Shown one piece after another: positions 54,173 to 62,745 of a stretch of 64,000 nucleotides of DNA. Made by a program: the position numbers and the translations under genes. The stretch comes from Cristatella mucedo (Eukaryota > Bryozoa > Phylactolaemata > Cristatellidae). The stretch is from the NCBI GenBank assembly GCA_009760855.2, contig WPIO01000127.1, positions 379,501-443,500 on the forward strand. Direction: 5' to 3'. Under the pieces are notes generated by a model. That model did no database searches and was not told where the DNA came from. It saw only the letters and a list, made by a program, of their open reading frames with translations. The stretch's first letter is position 1. The number at the start of each line of letters is the position of its first letter.

Positions 54173-54371
54173 TTTGAGGATACGTCTAAAAGTGCATTCA
54201 CACTCGACGACAGAGACGTCAACCATTCAATATGATTATTGCTTTTTAAGCTTAGTAGTGAAGCTCCAACACTCCGGCAGTATGCATTGTTGTCTATCAG
54301 TTTCATCGGAGTTAAAGACAACAGATGACATATACCTTTGTAGGCTAGCCAGCCAAATGGGCACGATGAAT
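54173..54371 (-). CDS. C-type lectin domain exon (CTLD-1, first half)
   Basis: The acceptor is TTTGTAATTACAG and the donor AAA|GTAAGT. The 199 bases start in phase 1 and end in phase 2, matching the phase-2 start of 49405-49664. The peptide begins DSSCPFGWLAYKGICHLL, the long-form opening, followed by NNAYCRSVGASLLSLKS and HIEWLTSLSSSVNALLDVSS. The second cysteine of the N-terminal pair and the helix Cys are in place. Confidence 0.82.
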
Positions 54372-54435
54372 CTGTAATTACAAATATGTACATTCCGTGG
54401 CACACCATCAAAGGCTAATTTATTACTATGTTAAG

Positions 54436-54437
<2 letters not shown>

Positions 54438-54526
<89 letters not shown>
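54438..54526. repeat. (AT)n microsatellite
   Basis: About 89 bases of alternating TA with single C interruptions. It stands where the tail of the adjacent minus-strand LINE-A relic (54535-55515) should be, so it probably grew from that tail. Open frames across it code only Ile/Tyr runs. Confidence 0.95.
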
Positions 54527-54534
<8 letters not shown>

Positions 54535-55515
54535 GTACATCTCAGCTTTAGAGAACGTTATCTCTTTCTCGGCACTTAATATATGCTTTAAGCATAATGA
54601 AATGGTTTGTGGTAGCATGCTTAATTTTCCACAAGCATAATATGTTTGAGGTGGCACTCATAAGGCCAGCATGCAAAAATGGTTAGTGGCAGCATGCACA
54701 GTGTCAGAACAGTGAAGCACATATAGGAATATTCACATGGGCTTACTTAAAGATGAGATGAATACATGCATTTAAGCTTCTTTCTAGATTTCGACAAGTC
54801 AGGGGATGTCGTGACGTAAATCGGGAGTCATTCCCAAGTTTTGTGAACAGTACGAACTACAGGTGCGGTCTCTAAAGAATTTCAAGTTTGTACGAGGTAT
54901 AGGTTAACGATTTTGCTTCATAAAAGCGGGTGGTACGATGCTTAGCCTGGTGGAGGAGTAAATCTGATAGGTAGGCCTGAGCCAAAGAATGAAGGGAAAT
55001 AAAGGCGAGTGGCAGAACCTTGGCGTCGATGACATGCTTGACTGTAATGCAGTGCAGGTTGATGATGAGTGGGGTGATGTGACAACTGCAACGCTCACGA
55101 CAGCCAAGCCTCGCTGCAGGGTTTGGAACTAACTGTCAGTGCCTGATTAGCCTAGCTTGATCACCAGCAAGCAATGAGTTACAGAAGTCGGGCGCGATGC
55201 CATAAATCAATGGAAAAGTTTAGATGTAGTAATTCTGCCTAAGCAAGCCTGAATGTAAACAATTGTATGCAGCTGAATGTAGGCAGCATTGACTACAAAG
55301 CTGATTTGATTGTCTGATGAAAGGTCACTTGGGAACATGACATTATTATGTATTTCGATCAGATTCAAGAGAAGAAATGCCGACAGTTCCGATCATGATG
55401 ATCCGATCACGATCCGAATTGGTTTTTCTAATGTCTGAATCACACTCGGTTTTCCCATCGCTTGTAAGCTGGTAGAACGTTTGCCACCATCCACATGGTG
55501 ACGTTATCAATAGAT
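54535..55515 (-). mobile_element. LINE-A copy, decayed
   Basis: The complement of the 3' region (TTTAGAGAACGTTATCTCTT, GCATGCAAAAATGGTTAGTG) is followed by decayed coding text (CTALQSSMSSTPRFCHSP, the frame over the LHWLPV region) back to a FLKLNDDKT-equivalent near 55480. Confidence 0.78.
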
Positions 55516-55528
55516 TCCTTTATACAGA

Positions 55529-55530
<2 letters not shown>

Positions 55531-55562
<32 letters not shown>
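55531..55562. repeat. (AT)n(GT)n microsatellite
   Basis: Five AT units pass into eleven GT units, at the 5' boundary of the LINE-A relic. Confidence 0.95.
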
Positions 55563-56156
55563 TTGTTTGTGTAACCGGCAGCAAATGCAGATGAATTTAA
55601 TCATACTTTGATAAGTTGTCTCCTGATTACACACACTGTCAAAATATTTACCTGCATTGGCAAATGCAAACGGTAAGAGCCCGCATTAGTCTGCAATGCT
55701 AGTGGTTGTCCCATTAGCCTTCCAAAGAGTGCCTCTGAGTTTCCTTTAATCAGCTATGGATAAAATTAGCTAACATTCCAATGTAATAGCTTAACATGAC
55801 AAGCTTGCACGATCACAATATTCTGCTACTGGTGTACCACATTCTACCACAATATTTCACTACAGTTCTTGTTCTCTTCTGCATGAATGTACAAATTTAA
55901 CTTGTTATCAAGGTTAATCATCACAGTCTTTCGGATACAAAATTGCTCATTTTATCAGCTTGCGTATTGGTGTAACTCCAAAATAGTGGGGGCGATTTTC
56001 ATGTCGTTAGCATTGCAGTTACAAAGCAACGTGATCATAGGTATTAAAACTTAAGTAAGATTAAATAAGAAGTCTAAGATGGAAAGTTCACCATTCAGGT
56101 CATTTCAAGTAAGCAAAATAATGTGGTCAAAGATTTTAATGCAGTTATAAAGTTAC
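55563..56156. other. Intron sequence, no feature recognised
   Basis: Lies between X1 and CTLD-1 on the minus strand. Nothing recognised. Confidence 0.4.
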
Positions 56157-56241
56157 CTCTTGCAGAGCAAAATGTCACATTCGGCCAGGTATCAAAGCAG
56201 TAGGTGTTGTTCTTGAAACCTCTAGTAGTATTGCTTGTAAA
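56157..56241 (-). CDS. X module, second exon (X1b)
   Basis: The acceptor is ATTATTTACAG and the donor G|GTAACT. The 85 bases start in phase 0 and end in phase 1. The peptide is FTSNTTRGFKNNTYC then FDTWPNVTFCSAR. It has two cysteines and three N-glycosylation-type Asn-x-Thr sites, which suits a secreted region. It is recognised by joining to 56315-56409, since on its own it is too short to identify. Confidence 0.5.
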
Positions 56242-56314
56242 CTGTAAATAATTTATTCTTTAGAGAGCATCCAAATAAAACTGTCTATAGCAGATAAAGC
56301 ATTGAGAATCTTAC

Positions 56315-56409
56315 CATGGTACATGAAGTAGCGTTCACCATGTACTTTCCATCGGGAAGCTGATTGTACATGGCATCATTGCAGCTGCTCAACCAGCCTT
56401 TTGTCCTAA
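56315..56409 (-). CDS. X module, first exon (X1a)
   Basis: The acceptor is GAACTTTTCAG and the donor ATG|GTAAGA. The 95 bases start in phase 1 and end in phase 0. It reads KGWLSSCNDAMYNQLPDGKY then MVNATSCTM. The Cys-x-Asp start and D-G-K-Y-M-V strand match SCQDLY...GSYYV of X2 and SCDDIY...GTYLA of X3, but a phase-0 intron splits this copy. Confidence 0.55.
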
Positions 56410-57799
56410 CTGAAAAGTTCAGTACACGTTAATTAAGGACTCTTTATTTCGAAGCACAATAAATTAAGTTAAATAAATATTAATTAATTTATAAATTAAA
56501 TACTGCGTTATTGTAAAGTGAAAAACCTTATGCAGCAATCCTTGAATAGGAAGAATAATTTTCCTAAAATATCAGAATTTCCTAAACAAAAAATTATTTT
56601 TAGACTTACTTGAGAATCTAGTTTTCTTCATGTTCTTGCTCTTCTCAAAAGAGCAAAAATTTTGATAAATTTAAGCAGGAATCAGCTGAAATAAGACTAA
56701 TTAATTCCCTAAATAAATACGCTCTGTTTCTAGAAGTTTATGTTTACTATATGTTGCAAATTTCTAACGATAAAGATCCCAACACAGTCCGTGGGTAGGT
56801 AATATTATTAGCCTTAATTTGTTGCATTTGATTACCAAGCAATTTCTTTTTTCCTATTTACGACTGAAGACCATTAGCCCACAATTTCTGTCTTTGGTAC
56901 GGATTAGTAACGTGTAGATAGTATCTTAAGAAAGTTTTCTGCATGGCTTGGTCAGCTGCAATGGGCATGTGCCTCCAATCTTGAATAAATATCCCGTCAA
57001 TGTGCACTTTTAAGTTAAACTAAAACTTAAATGATGTTTAGCAGCTGAGGCGGCATCTTTGTTTAGCTTACTGGAGTCTTATAATTTCAAGTCTCAGAAC
57101 AGTAAACGTTTGAACTTTTTAACTAGCATGAACTTAGTGTGCATTAATACAATTGTGTGGGAATCTGTTCACACTTCTCACTTTATTATTTGAATTGTTG
57201 ACCATTTTGAATGACCACTGGCATGTGCATGCGGTCAGTATATCTCCACCGATCAAGAACATTTATCAAGCACTAATGAGCGTCTTCTGTTCTTGTATTG
57301 CCTCCATAAATTGCATCTACAGGCTCTTCATTGAAACGCTGAAGCGATACATCAAGGGTCTATGGCTGCCCATAAATTTCGCACTATTCAATATTAATAA
57401 CAAATATAAATTTGCTATTCTACTACTATTCGGTAGGATTCACAGATGCCCGAGTCGTGTTGTATTCAGTCTGTTTCACTCTTAGCTTTGAGCGAAGACA
57501 TTTAATTGTGCTTTATAAGACATAGCAGATGCAATGGACTGTGCACTATGGCTAGCTCCGGATATTTTTTATCCATCGGCAGCAGCATTGTATGCGGCTC
57601 TACGCCAGTGAAGTGAAGTTTAATGCTAAGGAATAGACTCCCTTTATCTTTGCCGTTGCGGCTGTCGTCGGACTATCTGCTCTTTCTGCAGTGGCGTCTG
57701 TAATTAGTTAGCCATTTAAGGATGCTTAGATACGGTCGATATGTATCCCTTTCCCGTTAGGAATGGCACTATTGAGTCTGCTGTTTTTTTTTACAATGT
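56410..57799. other. No recognised gene
   Basis: Intron-like on the minus strand. A 110-codon plus frame at 57153-57485 is rich in Leu and Ile, has no known domain and is probably chance in AT-rich DNA. Confidence 0.35.
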
Positions 57800-57946
57800 C
57801 TTTTATGGTCTTGCACAGCGATTAAGATGCTCACCCCGACCAAGAAGTGGTCGAAGTCGTGGGCTCCAGCTCCGTGGTATATGTGAAGCACTAGAGATTA
57901 GGCTCTCATAGGGCACTATACAAAGGAATTTTTATATATTTAGATT
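57800..57946 (+). mobile_element. SINE-II copy, diverged
   Basis: CAGCGATTAAGATGCTCACC, GTCGAAGTCGTGGGCTCCAG and GTGAAGCACTAGAGATTAGG, then CTCTCATAGGGCACTATACA, follow the SINE-II order. The tRNA head is partly lost, and both arms of the tail hairpin are mutated. Confidence 0.75.
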
Positions 57947-58039
57947 TAAAGCAGCTACTGCAAAGCGTTTTTTATCTTGCTATATCTTGCTTTGCATCTT
58001 ACCCAACCGAGTTTGGAGCTACTGTGTATCTGGCTTCTT

Positions 58040-58187
58040 GTCACGATCGTCCTACGCCCTTCCTGTCACGATCGTCCTACGCCCTTCCTGTCACGATCGT
58101 CCTACGCCCTTCCTGTCACGATCGTCCTACGCCCTTCCTGTCACGATCGTCCTACGTCCTTCCTGTTACGATCGTCGTCACGATCGC
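58040..58187. repeat. 25-bp minisatellite
   Basis: Five units of GTCACGATCGTCCTACGCCC plus TTCCT start at 58040, 58065, 58090, 58115 and 58140. Two partial units follow (GTTACGATCGTC, GTCACGATCGC). The first four are identical. Each holds the palindrome CGATCG. Three plus-strand frames are open over it, because 25 is not a multiple of three and no unit carries a stop in any frame. Confidence 0.95.
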
Positions 58188-58414
58188 TGCAGACGGAACT
58201 TCTCAAGAAAGAACTCTTCTGAGCTTCAGTGACGTAATCATCTCGCTGTGCCTGAGTGGGCTAGTGCGAGTGTCATATTAGTGCGTTCTCATGCATTTTT
58301 TGTAGAAATTTGTGCTGATTGTCGGCGCTGCAGCCCTTTCTCGCATATTTCTGTGGTGCACTTCTCTCTGCTTCCTCTCTTCCGTTTCTTTCTTCCTACT
58401 TCTTTTGAAATAAG

Positions 58415-58845
58415 TTGCTTGCAGCAGCTGGTAAAAAACGCATCAGCTAGGCTGGTCTGTGGTGAACGATGCCATTACCAGAACAAGCTTCTTCTGAAAA
58501 AACATGCAAAGACTCTCAATTGTGTAGCATATCGACAACAAAATGCTGTCGCTACTTTTTTCGGTTCTTTTCATTCTCTACCACCTGCTTAACTTTTGCA
58601 ATTATTTCTCCATTAGGTTTGGCGTCATACCGCCTCACCTGCTCATCCAACTCCAGTCATTAAGCCGAGTATCTAAGCAGCCTTAACGGATTGTTTCCCT
58701 GCCTTTAGTTTTGCCCATAGTTCAAATTCTCCCAAAACCTTGAAAGTCACTTTTGACTGACGTCCCCCGATCCTTTGACTTAACTTATTTGAACAGAAGT
58801 AAGAATTATGTACGTTTCCTGAGGAAGTTTCCCAATTTGCTTACA
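58415..58845 (+). mobile_element. LINE-A-related relic
   Basis: Reads LQQLVKNASARLVCGERCHY, the LQLVQNSAARLVCRERRS segment of LINE-A, then decayed matches to PKALKS(L) and TFDLTYLNRSKNYV. It is highly diverged. Confidence 0.6.
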
Positions 58846-60154
58846 TAAACTTTATGAATATGAAGTACTTCTTTTCTGAATTTGCATTGAGTAATGCAAG
58901 CAACTTTTTTCTCATAGAGAGCTTGATAATGGCTTCATGACTGTTTTAAATGCATTACCACTGCTATCGCTACTTCTTAAAACGTTGTTAGTCTAGGACG
59001 CGTTTAGTAAAAGCCCCCAGAAATATGTTTAAAATGCACCCGACGACTTACGCCTCTGATATTTAAAGGTTTTATTTATAAATTTATTTATTTACTTAAA
59101 TCAGCTTTAAGATGAATATATCTGAGCTAATAGCAGGCACTAAATCTCCCTGACTATGTGAGCAAGCTTATGTGGGATACATTTTGCCGAAATGCCCCCT
59201 GACAGTATTTGACTTAGTCATATTGTGTGAGTTGTATTACCTGAAAGAATTTTAAAAGCTCAGAGGTAGTGGTGCCTATTTACTTACCAAATGGTAGTTC
59301 AGAGAAGTGCATTTCACAAATGATTGCATTCAAACTATACAGACCTAGATCATTTCATTGGTACTCCGGAAAAACTCATCTGCAGGGATGCACTAGCTAC
59401 AATTAAGAATGAAATCGCCCAGTGATCGCGATACGTGGCGACAGAAGCAGGAACAGAGTGGCTGATATAAATGTTTATTAACTGTGGACCGGACTACCGA
59501 TTTAATTGAGAAGTTGAGAGGCGCTCGAAAGATCGAGAAGTTCGAAAGGAACGCTGGATTATCAAACAGATTTAACGAGTAATCTGGTTAGATTGAGTGA
59601 AGAGAGCTTTTGGCAAGAGATATATATTTTTAATCACATGGATCCTTGACATGTAGCCAGTGAAGCTCTGATATACCTACTGTAATTTGGATGATATGCC
59701 TATGATGACTGACCAGGAAGGCTGCATCGAATTGACCACCGTTTTTTGGAGACAAACGCACTGGTTATGAGTTCTGAATACTTTTCTTTGCTAGCATTTG
59801 CGCACAATTTCGCTAACGATTGAACTAGAATCGTTCTCATACCCTAGACCATATCACTAATCTCCCTCAACTAAAATGTAGCAGACTTTACTTTGAGAGA
59901 TCGATGTTTCAATTTAATGGTAAAAAGAGTTTTTTAGCACGGACACACTACGATAGGATGCTACGCAGGCGATGTTAAGCGGACTCCATCTTGAGGGTAC
60001 GGTTATCTAAACTCAGGGTTGCAGTAGGTTTTTTCACAAATACGACAACAGAGTGCAAGCTGCAGGTCTATTGGAATATAGAATTTTTCGAGAAAATCTT
60101 TAGGAATATTGCTTAATTACTAAGCTAAGTCTTCGAAGAGCTCAGTCTAATGAC
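58846..60154. other. Intron sequence, no feature recognised
   Basis: Lies between WSC-I and X1 on the minus strand. Nothing recognised. Confidence 0.4.
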
Positions 60155-60215
60155 CGTTTGCAGCTAATGTAAAGCACCTAGAGAGAGAGATCTACTTCTC
60201 AATGGGCGAGTACCT
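60155..60215 (+). mobile_element. LINE-A 3' tail relic
   Basis: GCAGCTAATGTAAAGCACCT, then AGAGAGAGA and TTCTCAATGGGCG match the hairpin region. The tail is lost. Confidence 0.5.
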
Positions 60216-60386
60216 CAGCTGAGATCTCGTCCCTCGTAGTCGCTCAGCAGTGCTACTGGCTGATTTTCACTAGACTGATATTTCCTAGCACAGCAGCACA
60301 TTTTTCCAACGACTATTTATTGCCAACATCTCGGACTCGAGAACGTTTAGCAAAAGAGATGACTTTCCTAAATGGCACAAGCTTAC

Positions 60387-60509
60387 CAGCAGCGAACACA
60401 GAATACATAGAGGTTGTAGAGTTTACATATCCTCCACAGCGTTGAAATTCATGCTTCGGACAAGGGGTGCTGCAGTTTGACAATATCAGGCGCTTATTGT
60501 CATTGATGC
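60387..60509 (-). CDS. WSC domain, second exon (WSC-I b)
   Basis: The acceptor is CTGTCATAG and the donor G|GTAAGC. The 123 bases run phase 1 to phase 1. The peptide LSNCSTPCPKHEFQRCGGYV then NSTTSMYSV is the second half of a WSC domain: the C-x-x-x-C-P pair, the C-G-G turn and the closing M-Y-S-V strand. Together with 62468-62629 it makes all eight WSC cysteines. The intron between them is 1.96 kb, where WSC-II and WSC-III have none. Confidence 0.8.
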
Positions 60510-60544
60510 CTATGACAGAGAAACGATTGAAATAGATAATAATC

Positions 60545-60665
60545 ACAGTAATAATATTAATATTATTATAATTATAAAGTGCTCGAACATAGTGCTATAT
60601 CTTTCTAGACACTTTATACACGCTATAACTGAAGCAAGATCAAACTTTTAGCAGTAACATGAGTA
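60545..60665 (-). mobile_element. LINE-A 3' tail relic
   Basis: AATAATATTAATATTATTAT tail, then AAGTGCTCGAACATAGTGC and TCTTTCTAGACACTTTATAC, the decayed complement of the hairpin. It lies in the intron between the two WSC-I exons. Confidence 0.6.
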
Positions 60666-61639
60666 AAAGATGCTGCTGGATGGTCTTTGACTTTTTATTT
60701 TGCTTCTACATTTTATTATTTGCTTGCGGCATGGTTTCCTTAGGGTCCTGTAAAAACCCCTGACAGCAAAACTATTTTGATTTTTCATAGACTATTTAGT
60801 AAGAATCGAAGCTTCTAATAATGTATCGTTGCAACCACTAAAGGCAGAGACTTTTACACGGGAAGAATCGATTAAATACAATATACTGATAAATTACCTT
60901 GAGAAATCTTATTTCTTGAATAAGTATTTGCAGATACATGCCCATGTTGACCTTAAATTCAGCCCTATGCTAGGATATCACGGACTGCAATATTTTTCGT
61001 AGGACGAGAACTACGTCCTGAACATTGAGCTGCAGTCCGATTTTCTCACCTATGAATGACCTGGTAATGCAAATTCTAATCCACAATCACCCTTCAACCA
61101 GCAGAAAAAAGCACGCTGACAGGATTTCTTACTTGTATTCCTACAAGGTATTGTATTGCCTATAGGCGCTGCCTAGCCTGTACACAGCTTAGCTGAGTAC
61201 AGGCTAGGCAGCGGCTTTTACATGCTGCTAAAATAGTTTGAAAAATAAGGAATGTATTACTGGTAATAATTATTAATTCACAAAAATATATGCCTTTAGT
61301 GTCGTCACGCTAGCTTAAAATGGGGATTTAGTTGTACTTAATCAGTATCTTTAGGAGTTGGTTCTGTGTTCAGTTCAGTGGAAGTATTTTCTCTATTAAT
61401 ACCAAGCGTTTTTAATTATATTTGGTTGACCAGCATACGAACAGCTATTAAGTCTGATTTATTTTTAGAGTTCGGCGTACTTAGGGTCAGTTTGAAGTAG
61501 GTAGATCAAACCATTGAGAGTTACTTTCATGCACGAAATTTGTTTTAGTGCTTGAACACTTGGTGTAATATAGATTTGCATTAATCCGGAAATCGTGGAT
61601 CAATAGACTGCATAAACTAAGAATCTAATGTAGTACCTA
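60666..61639. other. Intron sequence with one strong hairpin
   Basis: Apart from the inverted repeat at 61168-61212 nothing is recognised. Confidence 0.4.
61168..61212. repeat. Perfect inverted repeat, 16-bp arms
   Basis: Arms GCTGCCTAGCCTGTAC (61168-61183) and GTACAGGCTAGGCAGC (61197-61212) flank a 13-base loop that holds AGCTTAGCT. It lies in the WSC-I intron. No associated gene is seen. Confidence 0.93.
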
Positions 61640-61745
61640 CTAGAATATGCGAATGTCTAAATAAAGATTGAGTTAGCTAAATAAAGATCTGAGAAAGCTC
61701 TGTCAAGTGTGTTATTATTAATACTATTATTTATTATTAGTATGA
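61640..61745 (+). mobile_element. LINE-A 3' tail relic
   Basis: ATAAAGATTGAGTTAGCTAA and AGAAAGCTCTGTCAAGTGTG, followed by TTATTATTAATACTATTATT, are a mutated hairpin and tail. Confidence 0.55.
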
Positions 61746-62467
61746 ATTGTGTAGTCTAATGACCTATAATTTGAAAAATCCTTGAACTGATCAATTTAAC
61801 TGCGATTGCTTAATCCCATGAGGCCAAATTCAGCAACTTGCTGAAGTTGGACATTTAATTCAGAGCTCATAATAATCGTCATTTGTTTTATCAAGGTCCT
61901 TATAACACACCGGGTTAAGTAGCTTGACAGTCATACTCTTATCTACACTGTACGCGAGAAGATGATATTACTTACCTAAAATTAGGCCAAATTGACAGTA
62001 GAAAAAAGTGAGTTCACCTAATGAAAAACAATTTTTAAATAGCTATAGCCCTCTATTAAGACAGACATGGCGGCATAGAGCTATGCAAGCAAATACACCC
62101 ACCCCCCCCCCCCCCCCAAGTCGAAAGCGAAAGCGATCGCAATGAGAGATGATTGCTTCGCCCTTAGGGCCTGGCCTAGTATAGATAGTAGTCTTGGAAT
62201 CTTCTTGTGGCAGTGTTTTGTTTAAATTACGTGCTTTTAAGGACTCTTGCAGCAATGATTTTCTAACTAAAAACATATAACCTCTACCTAAGAAAAGTGC
62301 TTTAAAATACTAGTCAAACGTAGCCAGATTAGGACAAACAAATTATCCATGTAAATCCCGGGTGAGAAATTTGAGTGGTAAAGTATCGCATCAATGGAAG
62401 CTTCATAAATACGATGCTGATCACGATTAATAATAAGTGAAGCACGTGGCTGCCACGATAGACCTAC
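61746..62467. other. Intron sequence; poly-C tract
   Basis: Contains a run of sixteen C at 62102-62117 (poly-G on the host-gene strand). No other feature is recognised. Confidence 0.5.
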
Positions 62468-62629
62468 CTGTTGATTTGATGTCGTAAAAGCAATTACACG
62501 TGTCATTGATTACAGCTGCATATTTAGTCTGGTTAGCAAAGCAAAACTCTCTGCACAGTTGTATGGTCATCTCTGGCTGTTGGAATACGACGTCACCTTT
62601 AGAAAGCACTGGATAACAGCCCACATAGT
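62468..62629 (-). CDS. WSC domain, first exon (WSC-I a)
   Basis: The acceptor is TTGCGTTTTAG and the donor CAG|GTAGGT. The 162 bases run phase 1 to phase 1. The peptide YVGCYPVLSKGDVVFQQPEM then TIQLCREFCFANQTKYAAVI and NDTCNCF is the first half of a WSC domain, with five of the eight cysteines and the YAAV strand equivalent to YAGL. It is the most upstream exon I can recognise. The gene's start lies beyond it or outside the window. A 56-bp tandem duplication lies directly upstream of its acceptor. Confidence 0.8.
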
Positions 62630-62634
62630 CTAAA

Positions 62635-62745
62635 ACGCAAGGTAATTCTCTTTTTTTAATAAAACAATCTATAATTCTGACATTCGTATCACGCAAGGTA
62701 ATTCTCTTTTTTTAATAAAACAATCTATAATTCTGACATTCGTAT
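62635..62745. repeat. 56-bp tandem duplication beside a splice acceptor
   Basis: Units 62635-62690 and 62691-62745 are identical by eye over 55 bases (ACGCAAGGTAATTCTC at the start, GACATTCGTAT at the end). The duplicated bases are the last part of the intron before the WSC-I acceptor, where branch point and pyrimidine tract should lie. Confidence 0.93.

Noticed and set aside
54397-54657. Ile/Tyr-rich frames on both strands
   Set aside because: Translation of the (AT)n microsatellite, with no coding meaning.
57153-57485. 110-codon plus-strand gene
   Set aside because: No domain, AT-rich codons, low-complexity hydrophobic text and no supporting splice or start context.
57977-58281. Three overlapping plus-strand frames
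   Set aside because: All are read-through of the 25-bp minisatellite. The same peptide phrase appears in each frame, so it is a property of the repeat.
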